Shown: positions 10,582 through 23,640 of the stretch, one piece after another
How the letters are laid out: each line of letters opens with the position of its first letter
How positions within the stretch are numbered: the stretch's first letter is position 1
From: Coniferiporia sulphurascens
Taxonomy: Eukaryota > Basidiomycota > Agaricomycetes > Hymenochaetales > Hymenochaetaceae
Assembly (NCBI GenBank): GCA_002794785.1
Contig: NBBA01000013.1
Span: forward strand, 744,001-808,000
DNA: 64,000 nt
Reading direction: 5' to 3'
Notes under the pieces: model-generated
The model's input: the letters and a program-made list of their open reading frames with translations, nothing else
What the model was told of the DNA's origin: nothing
Database searches by the model: none
Made by a program: the position numbers and the translations under genes

Positions 10582-13500
10582 TCAAATATCCATCGCCAGA
10601 CTTGCGCCTTCTACATCAAGCTCTTCTTCTAACTCCTGCACGGCTAGCTCCTTCACGCGCTCTACGATTGACTCCAGCTCGAGTTGTGCAAGCCGCTTCT
10701 TTTCGCTCTCGTAATCGTGCATGAGCGCTGCAAGCTGCTCATCCGCATGTCCCGGCCATCGGCTCGCCAGTTCTTCCTGAACGGGCAGCTGCGCTGCCTC
10801 ATCTAATGGGAGGATCGAGTTCGCAGCGTTCGCGTGCTCCGAATCGGAGTCTAGCTCCGTGAAGCGCGTCGAGCCAGTCCGCCGTAAAGCATCCTTAACT
10901 GTTGCATACAACGCCGTTCGCCGGAATTTGTCCACAAGCTGCGTGTCACTCGTGTTCGCCGTTTTTCGTATGTTCGCCCAACTACGTTGGAGTTCAATTT
11001 GATTAAGAACATGCCTTGTATAAAGGAAACTCAGAACTCACTCATCATGAATGTATATTCGTCGCCAAACCGTCCGGAAGGCAGAGTGTTTACGTGCCTC
11101 TGGAATGTCCTATATGTAAAGGAAGATGGGTTAATGAGCGGATTTTACCAGTAATGGAAGCGACATTACTTTAGCATTTTTTATGAGTTCGAGGGCTGTT
11201 GCAAAGTCTGGCGAACTACTCCTGAGTGTCAGGATATCTACTATGTCTTCCACGCCAAGTACGTGGTCTTGCAATAGTGCCTTGATGCAAGCCTTGAACT
11301 CCGCAAGGAACGCCGGGAAAGATCGTCCTTTAAGTAACGGCGCAATAGTCTTAACAACGGTGTCGACTTGGCTCTCAAGTGACTGTCGTGCCTTCGAACC
11401 TACGAGCGTAGAGCGCAGCTCGTCGATGAGTTTCTGGTGCACGCTCACATAATCGAGCCCGTCATGGAAATCTGAGACGAACGAAACAGTTCCTCGAAGC
11501 TCAGTCGAACAACCGGTAACACGAATGAAAAGCATAGCCTCACCGTCCAGTATAGTGTTTTCTGGGTCCGGGACTGAAGAACTCGAGTTTTCGGCAATTT
11601 GCGCTAGCTTTCCGATGCTCAACATGACCTATTTCCTCGTTAGTGAATTTGCACGGGCCTTTGGCGCTTTTCATAAGGATAATAGACTAACATGTCGTGT
11701 AGCAAGATCCGAAGCATGGCCTGACTGCGTGAGCAGGGTCAGGGAGGCTGCCCCCCAGCGACCCTTACCAAGTTCATGCATCCAAGACACGTTCGGATGT
11801 GGATGTTTCTCGAAAAATGCATCAATATACGTGCCATACAGCTCGCTCTGTGCAAACATGCACCGGAGCTCGGCTTGGCGACCATTAGAATTTAGTAGGT
11901 AAAAGTGAAAAAAATACATACCATGATCAATGTACCATTGATATAACTCATCCGTGAACTCCTCCTTATATCTCTCAATATACCGAACCAATGAATCCCC
12001 GTGAATATTGCTCGATGGAGGATATATTGGAGGCGATGAGTGACATAAATCGGCGAGTGAGCGGAAGTCACGATAATCCTCCGCTAGGCTGAACGCATGC
12101 TTTATCATATTATGTTTTACTGTATATTTTCTGTTAAGATGATAAATCAACTCTGCAAAGAAATCAAGCTCACGTAAAGTTTGAAGCACGTGTGGACGAG
12201 TTTGTTGGAAGTGTTCACGGAAGGCGCGTTTCTCCCCCTCAATGCCTACCTCGGAAGCAGCAGCGGCACTACATAGACGAATGTCAGTGGCTGCTTAGGA
12301 TTACCATCCGACAAAGAAGCAGGTACGAAAAATCCGCACCTTTCGAGCCAGTCATGCCGTTCCTGAAAACTGCGGAACACCGCAGCCGCTAGCTGAGGAA
12401 GCTGACTCCGCGCTTCACGAATGACAGCATCTTCCGACTCAGGCGGGGTCTCAGTAAGGTGCTGCTCCACAAGGCTGAAAATTTCGAGCACAATATCGAC
12501 AATAGGCGGTGCACTTGTCCATGGATCTAGCATAGGCCCCGCGATGCCGTACACACCGACATTTGTATCGCGGTAATTCCATGCGCTTTGCATGATGCAC
12601 TAGGGGAACCAGGTTTGATGAACGTCGTCTGGGCTCGATTCTTATAGCACACTTACGAGAAGATAATCTGCTCCTCGGCAAAGTGCGTCTGGGTCTTGTT
12701 CAGCGAGGTGAGAATGCTTTAGCGTTTCTTCCGTGACAAGTTTTATATATGGAAGTAGACTTCCGATTTCCCGAGTCTATTTTCGCGTTGTTATTTCCAC
12801 AGTCACTAGCAGTCAGGAAAATGAGTAACAGTACCTGCAGCCTGAAATACGCGCGCATAATGTCTTCGTGGTGACCTTCGCGGGAGTTTTCCATATTCGC
12901 AATGACAGCCTCAAGCAAAATGCGCTCGGAAGAACCGAAGCTTCAGGAGAAAATTCAGTAACGGTCGATTTCCCCGGAAAATAATCCACTGACTTGACAC
13001 GCTGACAGTACAACATCCACAGCTGCTGCGCTGCATACAACTTTTCCGCATCCGTAGCTAGACGTTGCCGACTTGTCTGTGACATCTACCCCGCGGAGAA
13101 GAATGTTATTATTCACTGCAACAAACCAAGACAAACCGTAACCCACTTTCCCTAGCGCTCCATTCTCATTGATAAATCCAATGAGGAAGCGAAGACGATC
13201 CTTGCGCTCTGCGATTTGCCGAGTAAGGTCAGGATTTGGCCGCACAACTTCGATGTCGGAGGCGAGAACTGCACGACTGAGCTGCTCTGCACCAGAAATA
13301 AGACTCTCCTCGTCAACATCGGGCGGGAAGGTGAATAGAAGCGGGTTCTTAGAATTTAGCAAGATTAGGAATTCATAAACCACAAAGGAAAAAAGAAACA
13401 GCGAACAAACCTTTGGATTGGAACCGAAGAGGATAGCCTGTGTCATTATCGATTTTATTGACGACCCGCGCCCAGTACTAAAAATCCACAAAAAAGCGTT

Positions 13501-15406
13501 CATCAGGCCTACGCATCACGGTACGGAAACAATGCCCTGACGCACCTGGAATCGAAACTATTAACTTTCTCAACGTCTACGATGACTTTCATTAACACGT
13601 CGCTGTTCATGAATAACATCTCCGCTGAGTCGTTTAATACTCCGCAGCCGAATGTGCGGTCCTGCAAGGACTTTAATGTCAGGATGTTAATGTACTGGGT
13701 GTCTGCAGCAAAAGTCAGATTGGGATGCGTCGATTCTCCACCGATAGATAGTAGAGGAAGCCGTACCTTTTGCTACAAGTGCTACAGCATCGCCAAATTG
13801 TACACAGTATACCAGGCCCTTGCTCAGCAATCGCAGACGCGGATGAATGTTCGCTTTGTCCGAGGATATCTAGATACATTTCTCAGCATCAAAATGATTT
13901 AAGTGGGTATTTGTACTTACCGTTTGATATGGTACCGTTCGAACACCATCCACAGTGAACTTATCATCGTTTCTGGACAACCTCACAATAACATAAAAGC
14001 GACGTGGACGCGTGTCCATTCCTGAATCATCCTCTTGTCCTGCATTGAACGAAATTAGAAGTACAAGCTCGTTTTGCCTGAGGTGTTCGTCAGGACTGAC
14101 CAAGATGTGGAGGGATTCAACGAAGTCAGCCGAAAGAAAAAGACGTACAAATCAAAAGCAATATCGAGAAGCTCAAGGTCAAGGCCCGCTTCCAAGTCAA
14201 TGTTTGGAAACGTCTCAACAAGTGAATTGAATAGCAGTTCAGTGATTTCCTCTTCAAACTCGAACTGTATATCACGTTAACGCTCAAAAGCACCCGGTAT
14301 GTGTTGTGCACAAGAGCCACACACCTGCTCCCACCCTTTCCTCAGTACGCTCCACCGTACGATGCTGGTGTCCATGCAAGTCCACACTTCGAAACTCTCG
14401 TCCGTCAAATTAGATATGGCCGCGGCTCTGATACAGCCGCTTGAGTACAGAGGGGAAGACTCTCCCCAGAATCGCAAACGGGACATCGTGCTTTGGGGGC
14501 GGGCAAGAGTGAACACGTGGTGGACAACACGGAAGCGTCCATCGGTTGAAGTGACAGTGAACAGAAAGAGGCGACCACTTGACGTCGTCGCTACAAACGT
14601 ATGTGACTGGAATGGATGGGACGGAGAAACCGCGCCCTTCGTAAGTAAGAGGGTGAAAGGGTGAGGTGTAACTTACCTCTGCGTATACGAAAGCCGTGAT
14701 AGTTTCATCTGAGCTCAAGTCTACGACGGTATCTTCGGTAGGCTCTCCTCCCGTGAGGCCAAGGCCGATGCTGTCCCAGAAGCGTACTTCACCATACGGC
14801 GAAAGAAGGATGAGACCAGGTTCGCGCGAGGGCCCATACGAAATGAAAGCACTAAAAGGGACCTGTGGTTCCGAATAGCGATTTGGGCACGGAAATATAT
14901 AGCACGTCGGTGGACCGGGGATCGCTTGTGAATGTTTCCAAACAAAGCAAGTTTTCACGGAAGCGATGAGACAGAAAGAACAGCTTGTGTCAACGTCGCC
15001 AGTGAACGCATCGCTCACAAAGTCTGTAGGGAGTGTTGATTTAGTACCAATGTGTCCGTTGAGAATACGACGTACCCGTGTTCCGTAGCACCTGCAGCAC
15101 CTCGACAGGTAGGTGGGCAAGGAGAGATACGGACAGCTCCTCGGACTGCGCAAAAATTACGCCCGAGCGTCTCCCGTTCTCGCGGAGAGGCGGCGTCCCG
15201 GCATCAACCTCCATCTCGCTCGATGGATCAGAGGCTATTGACGCGTCGCTCATAACAGACATTAGTGAATCGGATACAGCGCGGGCGGCAGGGGCGGATG
15301 GGCCGGGCGTGTTGAGGCGAGAGCCTGGCTGTCTGCTCCGTCGAGAGGGCGGCGGGGGCACATTTCGCGTCCGTCTGGGAGGTGGCTGGGGTGCGGGCGA
15401 GAACAT
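10582..15406 (-). CDS. NUP133: Nucleoporin Nup133
   Basis: A multi-exon gene of 4.8 kb, roughly a dozen short introns. It starts at ATG 15406 with a proline/serine-rich leader (MFSPAPQPPPRRTRNVPPP), then ESLSVSLLAHLP-like sequence. Exon 1 ends near 15087 and exon 2 begins near 15034 (DFVSDAFTGDVDTS). Exon 2 carries the beta-propeller signature of Nup133 (FVWKHSQAIPGPPTCYIFPC, GLILLSPYGEVRFWDS). The helical C-terminal half follows (ALLQDHVLGVEDIVDILTL; RKYTVKHNMIKHAFSLAEDY; FFHFYLLNSNGRQAELRCMF), ending in VQELEEELDVEGASLAMDI before the stop at 10582. Nup133 is a scaffold subunit of the Y-complex of the nuclear pore. Exact internal exon borders are not all resolved. It diverges from the permease gene. 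Confidence 0.85.
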
Positions 15407-15587
15407 GGCGAGCAACGGGAGTACGAGCTCGACGCGCTGGCCGTGACAAAAGTTGAGGCGCGCGTGAGCCAAACAAGGGAAGCGGTCGCGCTACTCGGAC
15501 GCGACCGACGACCTCCCGCCACGACACTGACCTGGCACTGACGACCCCGGACGACGAATTCTCTTCAGTCATTCTGCGTGCGGGACG
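15407..15587. promoter_or_regulatory. Bidirectional promoter between NUP133 and the APC permease
   Basis: 181 bp between the two divergent ATGs. GC-rich; no TATA box seen on either strand. Confidence 0.45.
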
Positions 15588-18179
15588 ATGAGCTCTTCGT
15601 CGTCGTCAAGCACTCATGGCTTTGTTATGAAGTCTCCTCGAAGCTCCGAGCTGCAGTATCCTCCCTCCCCTCCGCTCTCACGATCCTCTGACGACTATGA
15701 TGACTCTCTGAGGGCACTTGAGTTGTCTGACGGACCCATTGAACGTTCAATGATGCACACTCGTGCACGCTCATATTCAATGTCTGGTTTTAATTTCCAG
15801 CACGACCTACTGCCACTAAGTACGAGCGTGAGCGATCCGGACGGCTCACGGGGAACCAGTGGAGAAAAGAGCATCGGTCTAGTTAATGGTATGCCCCCCT
15901 CTCTCGGTATATGTAGGACATAAACATAACGCTGCCCCCATAAAAAAAGGCGTTGCACTCATTGTGGGCCTACAGGTGGGTGTTTTTTGTTTCCTGTAAT
16001 TGAGTCACGTGACTCATCGTACTGGTAGATTGGCTCGGGGATTTTCTCTTCTCCAGGTGTAGTCATTGCAAACACGCATAGTGTCGGTGCCAGCCTTGTG
16101 GTATGGTTCGCTTCTGCCCTCCTCGGCTGGACCGGGGCTTCCAGCTTCGCCGAGCTTGGCTCTGCAATTCCGCTGAATGGCGGCGCTCAAGCGTACCTCG
16201 CGTACGCGTATAACCCGCTCGTTTCCTATCTTTTTGCATGGACTGCTATCACTGCGCTCAAACCGGGAGGTAACGGCGTGATCGCACTTATTTTCGCGGA
16301 GTACGTCAACCGTCTCGTGTGGCATGCGACAGCGGAAGACGCGTCCCAGATTCGATCCCACAATGGTCGATCAAGCTCACTGCATGTATAGCGGTATTTT
16401 TCGTGACGTTGTTGGGTATCGCGACGAAGAATCTGAGTACTCGTGCTGCAGTAGTCTTTACCACGGTGAAAGTGCGTCTACAAGATTTCATTGTGCACTC
16501 TTAATGGAAATTAAACACATTAGTCAATCTAGATTGGGTCTTTGGTATAATAACCTCCTCTCTGTTTTGTCATGGTGTCCCTAAACTCCCCAGTTGCTCA
16601 TAGCTGTCATTGGCATCGTCCAACTTGCGCGCGGGCGCGCTTCTTCATCCTTTCGGGAGCCTATTTTTGATGAAACGAGCTCAAGCCCCTCCGCGTATGC
16701 ACTGGCTTTATATTCCGGACTCTGGGCCTTCGACGGCTGGGACCAGGCTAACTATGTTGGTGGAGAGATGCGTAACCCAGACAAGAATATCCCACGCGCG
16801 ATTCATTCCAGCATGGTTATTGTCGTTGTGAGTAAATTGCTATAAATTTTTTTTGAACAGTAAGTTCTGATTCTCTATTAGATTCTGTTCATGCTTGCGA
16901 ACGTGTCGTATTTTGTTGTCCTAGATAAGGTCCGTACATTTCGTCCTTCAGAGACCGCGTATTGATATAATTCAAAACGTGCAACCTTCCAGACAACTGT
17001 CAGCCTTAGCAACACCGTAGCGCTGGACTTCGGGCGTGCCGTCTTCGGCCCACTCGGCGGGTCGCTCTTCGCATTTTTAGTTGCTTTTTCCTGCTTCGGC
17101 GCTCTGAATGGTACGGCATTTCATTCCCTGTCCCTCGTTGCTCAGCCCCACCCAAAGCTTCCAACAACGAGGACACAACTGACTTGTGTCGCTACGCCAG
17201 GCTCCTTCTTTACTTCCGCGCGGCTAATATACGTCGCTGCGAACGAGGGCTACCTCCCACGCGCATTTGGGCGCATACATCGCACGCGAGGCACGCCGCT
17301 CAACGCGATGCTCCTCCAAGCGAGCGTGACCGCCGTGTTCATCGTGCTCGGCGGCGGCTTCCGCCGGCTCATCAACTTCGCCGTCGTTGCATCCTGGGCG
17401 TGCGTGTTCCCATTCATTTTCCCCCCATCCCCAAGCTACCCGTAGTCTCCCGTACATGCCCAACTGAGGAAGCACTGTACCTGCAGATTCTACTTTCTGA
17501 CCGTACTCGGGCTCATCATACTACGCGTCAAGGAGCCTGAGCTCCCCAGGTGAGTGTCCATTCCGCTTGGGAAGCCTCTACTACTAATGCATATCACGCT
17601 GTTAGACCGTACAAGACGTGGATAATTACGCCACTGACGTTCTGCGCCGTAAGTCCTTCCCTCTTACTTACGCACACTGCAGCCGACCGGCAGACAGGTC
17701 GCGCTCTTCCTCCTCCTCATGCCCGTCATCGCCGCGCCCTTAGAGGCGCTCGCCGTACTCGGTCAGTGCCCCTCTACTTTACCCCACACGCCTATACTAA
17801 CCTCGGCGATATACACTCCTCCCGTCTTTTACCTCACTTTGTTATTCTCTGTCCCTCGTCACGCACGTGATCAACAGCGTTCGTCCTCGCTGGCGTACCG
17901 GTATACTATCTCACACGGCGCCCCGAGTCGGAGGGCGCGTCGCGCGTGCAAGGATTCTTCTGTACGTCACCACTTCCCTTCCCCACTCACCTCACGAAAA
18001 TCGAACACCTGCTGACCCTATCCGCCTCCCTTCTTTCCTACGCAGCCCGGCTCAGTGCCCTCATCCCACTGCCAAACACCGACCGAACTCACGCAGGCTT
18101 CGTACGCGTCGCGACTGCCCCAGATGGTGACGGCGACGGCGTCGAAATGGCACACACGGGCGGCGGGACTCGGTCATAA
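15588..18179 (+). CDS. APC-superfamily amino-acid permease (methionine/LAT type)
   Basis: It starts at ATG 15588 with a polyserine cytosolic N-terminus (MSSSSSSSTHGFVMKSP) of about 110 residues. After introns the first helices read GASLVVWFASALLGWTGASS and FAELGSAIPLNGGAQAYLAY, the conserved TM2-TM3 block of LAT/high-affinity methionine permeases. Next come YLFAWTAITALKPGGNGVIA, a block with GLWAFDGWDQANYVGGEM, and TVSLSNTVALDFGRAVFGPL near 17000. Later segments are spread over many very short exons up to 17950. The C-terminus (NTDRTHAGFVRVATAPDGDG) stops at 18179. It transports an amino acid across a membrane; substrate cannot be read from sequence. Exon borders are only partly resolved. Confidence 0.8.
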
Positions 18180-18670
18180 GTCACAAACTGTATCCGTTAA
18201 TTTACATAGAGAAACTCATGTCTGTGCTCACGGCGGGCCTGAACGATAGCGACGATGTACAATGTGCTTCTGATACGCCCCGTGTTAATACCCACGTTAC
18301 TGCATATACCTGTATCTAATGCATCATGGCTGTAGCAACCTTGCTGCACATGCTACGTACGAAACTCATGCACACGCTCGTCGAGACTGATTTCGCCAAA
18401 GCCTATATTCGGTAATGCGGACTTAGAACGTCCAGGTGTTGGGCAAACTTAAAATGGGTGCCATATCAATGAATTTATTTCTACAACTGCAAGGCCTCTA
18501 CACTACTAGAACAATGGTATACAATACCCTCTCCATCCTTTATGTCATGTTTCTTTTTCGAGATAAGTAGCAATGTCTGAGGGGAGACGTATAAATGCAA
18601 GCGGGGAGTAAACAGGCAGGGAAGGTAAAGGGAGAAGAAGGTCGAGCGGATCACTGAAGCGTGTGGAGCC
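18180..18670. other. Convergent 3' intergenic region
   Basis: 3' flanks of the permease (+) and alcohol dehydrogenase (-). No gene seen. Confidence 0.5.
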
Positions 18671-20162
18671 CTACATAGCTAATACGGTGCGACCGGCGAT
18701 CTTGCCCTCTTCCATGCCCTCAAAGACCCTAACACCGCGGGAAAAAGGAATGAGCAAGAAAAATAGAAATAGACGAGAATTTCGTATACGTACTCCTTAA
18801 GGTCCTCGATTCCTTTCAGCTGATAGACCACTTTGACTTTGCCGGCCGCGGCGAGCTCAATAGCTTCAATAGCGTCTTGGCGGTTGCCGACGTACGAGCC
18901 GACAATTTTGATGGTCTAAAAGTTGCGAGGACGGTAGATATGCGTGATCTATAATGCGGAGGAAAATCGACGAACCTTGAAGACGGTCCAGAAGATGTTA
19001 GCATCTAGAGGCGCGTTCGGCATACCGACGACAACTAATGTACCGGACGGACGAAGATAGTCAACAGCTTGCGCATATGCCGATTGCTGTTTGAAGGGAG
19101 AACGGTCAGCCAAATGTAAAGATAGAGGTTGGCGGTGGACAGGCGTACATGTGCAGCGGTGACGACTGCGGCATGCGGACCAAGACCATCTGTCAAATTC
19201 TTGATATCCTGAACGATGTCCTTCGACTCTTTGAAGTCGATCCATTTTTCTGCCCCAAGGGAGAGGACAAGCTTCTTCTTGTCCTCGCCCGTGTCGATGG
19301 CGATCACACGGAGGCCCATTGCTTTCGCATACTGGACCGCTGGAATGAACGCAACTTCAATGTTGCGCCTTAAATGTATGTATGGAACAGACTCACCTAG
19401 GTGACCAAGGCCTCCGCCAGCACCTTGGAGGACGACGTAGTCACCAACCTTTGTGTTACTGTTCTTGAGCGCTTTGTATACGGTTACACCCTGCGGGGCA
19501 CGATGAGCAACAGACAACCCCGAGAAGACTTGGATAAACTCACAGCGCATAGGACAGACGCAGCACCGGCACTGTCAATGCCTTCTGGGATGGGGGTGAC
19601 ATGGTGTACAAACGAGACCTGTGTGACAATTAATTAATTATACAGGAAGCAGGCTGTATGCGTGCTCACGACGTATTGCGAAAAGGTGCCGTCGACAGTG
19701 TATCCACTGAGCAGGACATTGACACAGTCTGACGTCAGAGATGTCGTAAGTCTGTGCCATAAACTCTAAACCAGGACCTGAAAGCAGGCACGCACTCATC
19801 TCGAAACCCTTGCGGCAGAACTCGCAGTCGAGGCACGAATATGCGAGCCACTTGATTCCGACGCGGTCGCCGAGCTTGACGGGCGAGTTCCTCGTGTTCT
19901 TGCCGATGGCGACAATCTCACCGACGCCTTCGTGACCGCCGATGAGCGGGTTATTGGGCTTGACGGGCCAGTCGCCCTGCTTCGCGTGGAGGTCCGTGTG
20001 GCATACGCCCGTGTGGGTCAGGCGCACAAGACACTCGCCCGGTGCGAGATCTTCTGCGCGCCTCACGGGGTGGTTCGTACGGATCTCGATGGGCGCGCCG
20101 ATGGACTCGACGACTGCGGCGGTCTGGACGCTGGGGATGGAGAAGCCCTCGAGGGTGGACAT
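18671..20162 (-). CDS. Zinc-dependent alcohol dehydrogenase (ADH1-type, cytosolic)
   Basis: Eight exons (20162-19796, 19728-19670, 19618-19544, 19490-19397, 19339-19149, 19086-18976, 18915-18794, 18728-18671) give 358 aa, the usual length of microbial ADH1. Catalytic zinc ligands are in CHTDLHAKQGD and GGHEGVGEIVAIG. The structural zinc cluster starts at CLDCEFCRKGFE and reaches its fourth cysteine after the first intron (MNCVNVL). The nucleotide-binding turn is LQGAGGGLGHLAVQYAKAMG, with an acidic residue after the second strand (VIAIDTG), pointing to NAD. The end is EGMEEGKIAGRTVLAM. No mitochondrial presequence. It interconverts ethanol and acetaldehyde in fermentation or ethanol use. All splice sites are GT-AG and frame-consistent. 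Confidence 0.92.
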
Positions 20163-20232
20163 GACGATGGGTGCAGAGGAGGGGAGTAGATTGCTAATGT
20201 GTAGATAAGCTGGAGGGAAAGCATGGGGCTAC

Positions 20233-20238
20233 TTATAG
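20233..20238 (-). promoter_or_regulatory. Possible TATA box of the ADH gene
   Basis: CTATAA on the minus strand about 72 bp upstream of the ATG at 20162, a plausible TATA position for a strongly expressed gene. Confidence 0.4.
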
Positions 20239-23033
20239 TCGCGAAGAGGCGGAGAGGCGGAGCGCGCGAAGAGGCCAAAACGGAGTCGGTCCGTGCCACC
20301 ACGGATCCGTGTTAACACGCGCAGGCCAGTTAAACTTCCTTTTATGGCAAACAGACACCCCGTTATGGACGTCGTGGCCGGCCGGAACGCAGGTCGGGTC
20401 GACAAGCGAGACTCCCGGCGCACATTGGAGTTGAGCGTCGGACGACGAGCTGAAGTCGGAGTCCGCAGATGGGTCATGTGTCCTCTAAAAATCAGCAGCC
20501 TGCAACAATTCCATTCATTACCATCCGACCCGCGCCGAATCTGCTCTATCACCGCCCTAGAATTCAGAATATGTGCTGAAAAGTTCTCAGCCCCAGACCA
20601 CGGGATAACACTAGCACAGCCCGATGGACGCGCCCCTGCCTCTCCATATGATAACGACTGGGATTCTGTGAGAGTGTCGTCCTGTATCTTGAACCCTCTA
20701 CATTGGCGTGATCGGTCTCGAGATGCAGCAGTCAGGAATACGGCTTGCCATCTCGACCAGGGCACTCGACGACGACAAGAAAAGGGGCAGGAACGAACGC
20801 GATAGATGAAGAACTCAAAAAGCCTAGGGGGTGTGCTCAGACTTAAGCTCCCGTTTATGTAACACTCGTTACGAGCTCCACAGTAGCCCGACAGTCTCTT
20901 ACGGCGCCCGACCTGCTCCCCGCGGGATCGACTCGCTCTGGCAGCGCGCGGTCGGAGCGAGAGTCCGAAATTCGTGGAGTCAGCTGAGCAACATACTCGC
21001 TCTCTGGCTCAGCCAGAGTATACCGAAGTAATTCGTTCGTTCCATGCCTAAAATAAGGGAGCGTAGTCAATAATTTCGATTTAATCATCGACTGCAACAA
21101 TGACAATGTTGCATACACACCAACAGCTCTTACACGGCGCTTCTCCCATGCTCTTCTTCGATCGTCGTTTTCAGAAGTGATCGACCGACGATTCGAACGC
21201 CAAAACTACAAAATAAGCGTTTCACAAGAGTACATAAGCTGTAGTTTATATTTCCTGCCTTGCGGGCTCTAGGGAATCCCGCGAAGCTGTTTAAGGCGGA
21301 GTACGGAACCTGAAGTCAACGTTCTCCGCCTTACGGAAGGTCCACAAGACGAGAATGATTCCCTTGTAGGTGGATGATAGCCCCGTGATTTGGACGTTAA
21401 GGGAAAGAAAAGTGTTTTTAAGTAGTCTGCGGCTGACTTGAGTCTAGATGTTGGCCTAAGGGGGTGATGACGAATTATGAGAACCTCGAATGATGTCGGA
21501 GCCGCACTTAACCCAGAGCGGAACAGAGCAGACAGAGTTAAGAAAAGCATAGAATAGCATTGGAAGGGTGGGCTTCAGACCCTCGAAGATCCTTCACATA
21601 GCCCGGCCAAGCAAGAGAAGGGGATTACGATCAGGATCGCACCCGCCGGACATCATTCACGATCTTGCCCCCGCCAGACGAAATTTTTTGTAGCATCAAG
21701 AGAATTCATGGATTCTGCAGACCATTGTTGTCCAAGGTAACGTCGCTCAAGTAGAACTTCAGACCCAGAGTCAGGTCCAGGAAGAATAGACGAGCCTATG
21801 TCGGCCTATAGAAAGGTCATCCCAGGAGAAACTCGTCAAAGCCAATAATCCCCACTGGGGAAATAAGACTTTATCACCAGAGTCCATCGAAACCAGGACA
21901 CGAGTCGAGTCTCTTTAACCTAGTGCCTGTTACGAGTCTGAAATGAGCTCGGGAGAAAAGAAGGGAAAAGCGCATATAAGTTGACTTACAACTCCCCGTA
22001 ATGAAAAACAGGCATCAACTTCGGCGGGAGAATGAGCGGTTGCGGGCATGTACTCCCCGAGTCGAAGCCCTCGTCTCTATTATACCGGCCTTTGCCGTAA
22101 GATGGGACACAGTTGCAGAACCGTCTCGGACTTTCCGTGCGTGTACACACGCTCGTTTTCTCCGTGGCGCCGCCGCCAGTAAGCAGGGGTGGACGCCCAG
22201 GCTGGCGGTTGACATTGCAACGCGCAACGAGTACTGGGAGCTATTTGTAGCTAAGTAGCAACCTCCGCGGCTTGGGACGCTTTTTAAGGCAACCTGCTTA
22301 TTTGAAGCATGCCCGAGTCCGTAAGCGGGGCGAGCTCGCCATCGATAGACGTGAAACGTCTGTTTCGTCAGCTTGCAACGACGCAACGACGCCGAGCCTG
22401 GGAGCGGGCGAGTCGAGTCGGTCGTTGATTAGTGATGCTGACCGCTGGGGCCGCAGTGCCAGCGCAACAACGCGCCATTATTAGCCAGATATCGCGCAAC
22501 CTTCAGCGCTTTGAAGCTGATCGAGGTCGTGGTGGGCACTGCAAGTCATATACTAAGCTACGAGCTGATCATGTCAGCCTCGTTACCGCTGGTCCCCGCG
22601 ACTAGGTTTATAAAGACACCTTGACCGATCGCCGTACGCCGCATCCATCTTCAGTCTCCTCGTCCATCCAACACACATCCCCTGCGTCCTTGTGAGTACC
22701 GTTCCTCGTTCCTTCTCTATGCGTATAGGGCGCGAATGGCCACGTCGCCAAAGACAAATTCGGAGTTCCCCCGGGCCTTCTCATACTCCCAAAGAAAAGC
22801 CGCGCCATTTCTGCGCGCACGACTACCATGTGAAGATAGGTCTCTACGGAGACGCTAATTCGGTGGCACGGCCTGCTTATAGATGCCCCCCGTGCTCTTT
22901 CGTGTTCCATTCTACCGAGTATAAAGAACAAGATACTGACTGTTTGATGTATATTCGTCCCACCTCTTCCACCCTTACGTCGTTCGTACCTGTTCTATCC
23001 TCGGACTTTTGGACTTAATTGCGCTGTGCGACA
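20239..23033. other. Gene-poor 2.8-kb stretch
   Basis: Several open frames of 60-180 codons exist but none shows a domain, a spliced partner or protein-like composition, so I call none. The last part is the promoter and 5' UTR of the copper chaperone; TTTATAAAG at about 22606-22614 could be its TATA box, and GTGAGTACC at 22692 could be the donor of a long 5' UTR intron. Confidence 0.4.
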
Positions 23034-23640
23034 ATGGCCACCCTCGTATCACCCGCACCTATCACTCTGCCCACCGCCACTGATCTCACGACGGACGCGC
23101 CTGTTGACGCTGCTCCCGTCGCTGCCACCACCGAACTTGAATCTGCCGAATCTGTAGAAGTGAGCGAGCCGGAACCCACAATGGTGCGTGGTCAGGTTAA
23201 AGCGTGCCACTGAGAATTGGTACTGATGTGGATGTGCAGAGCGAGAACACCTACGTATACAAGGTTCAGGTGTGTGTTTACGCTATCGCAGGGCCCACAA
23301 GTTACTCATTCACGATCGTGATAAGATGAGCTGCGGCGGCTGCTCGGGCGCGATCGAGCGCGCGCTTGGAAAGGCGCAGAACAATGGTGCGTCTTCGTGT
23401 CTGCTGCGCTGATGGCCAGATCGCTGACGTCAGTTGCTTGCGCGTGTAGGCGCGGGCATCAGCTCGTACACGGTCTCCCTGGAGAACCAGACTGTAGAGG
23501 TGAGGGGCGGTATCGCCAAGGACGACCTGACTGCGACCATCGCAAAGACGGGCAAGAAGGTGAGTTGCGTGGTGATCGTGCTCTCCTTGGATTGGTATTT
23601 ACTGCGAGAGCAGATTCTGGAGGAGCCTATCGCTGCATGA
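23034..23640 (+). CDS. Atx1-type copper metallochaperone with N-terminal extension
   Basis: Five exons (23034-23183, 23240-23269, 23326-23386, 23450-23559, 23614-23640) give 125 aa. The C-terminal 75 residues are a complete heavy-metal-associated domain: TYVYKVQMSCGGCSGAIERA with the copper-binding MxCGGC motif, then SSYTVSLENQTVEVRG and the lysine-rich TIAKTGKKI. Atx1 hands Cu(I) to the Ccc2 P-type ATPase in the Golgi, which loads multicopper ferroxidases. Exon 1 adds about 49 residues rich in A, T, P and E. A second in-frame ATG is the very last codon of exon 1 (23181-23183); starting there gives MSENTYVYKV and a 76-aa protein of normal Atx1 length. Which start is used is open. Confidence 0.88.

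Noticed and set aside
20229..20805. Overlapping 170-178 codon frames on both strands upstream of ADH
   Set aside because: They oppose each other, lack domains and fall in the ADH promoter region.
21165..21215. tRNA-like T-loop GTTCGAATC on the minus strand
   Set aside because: The neighbouring stem pairs poorly and no D-arm, anticodon arm or acceptor stem can be drawn.
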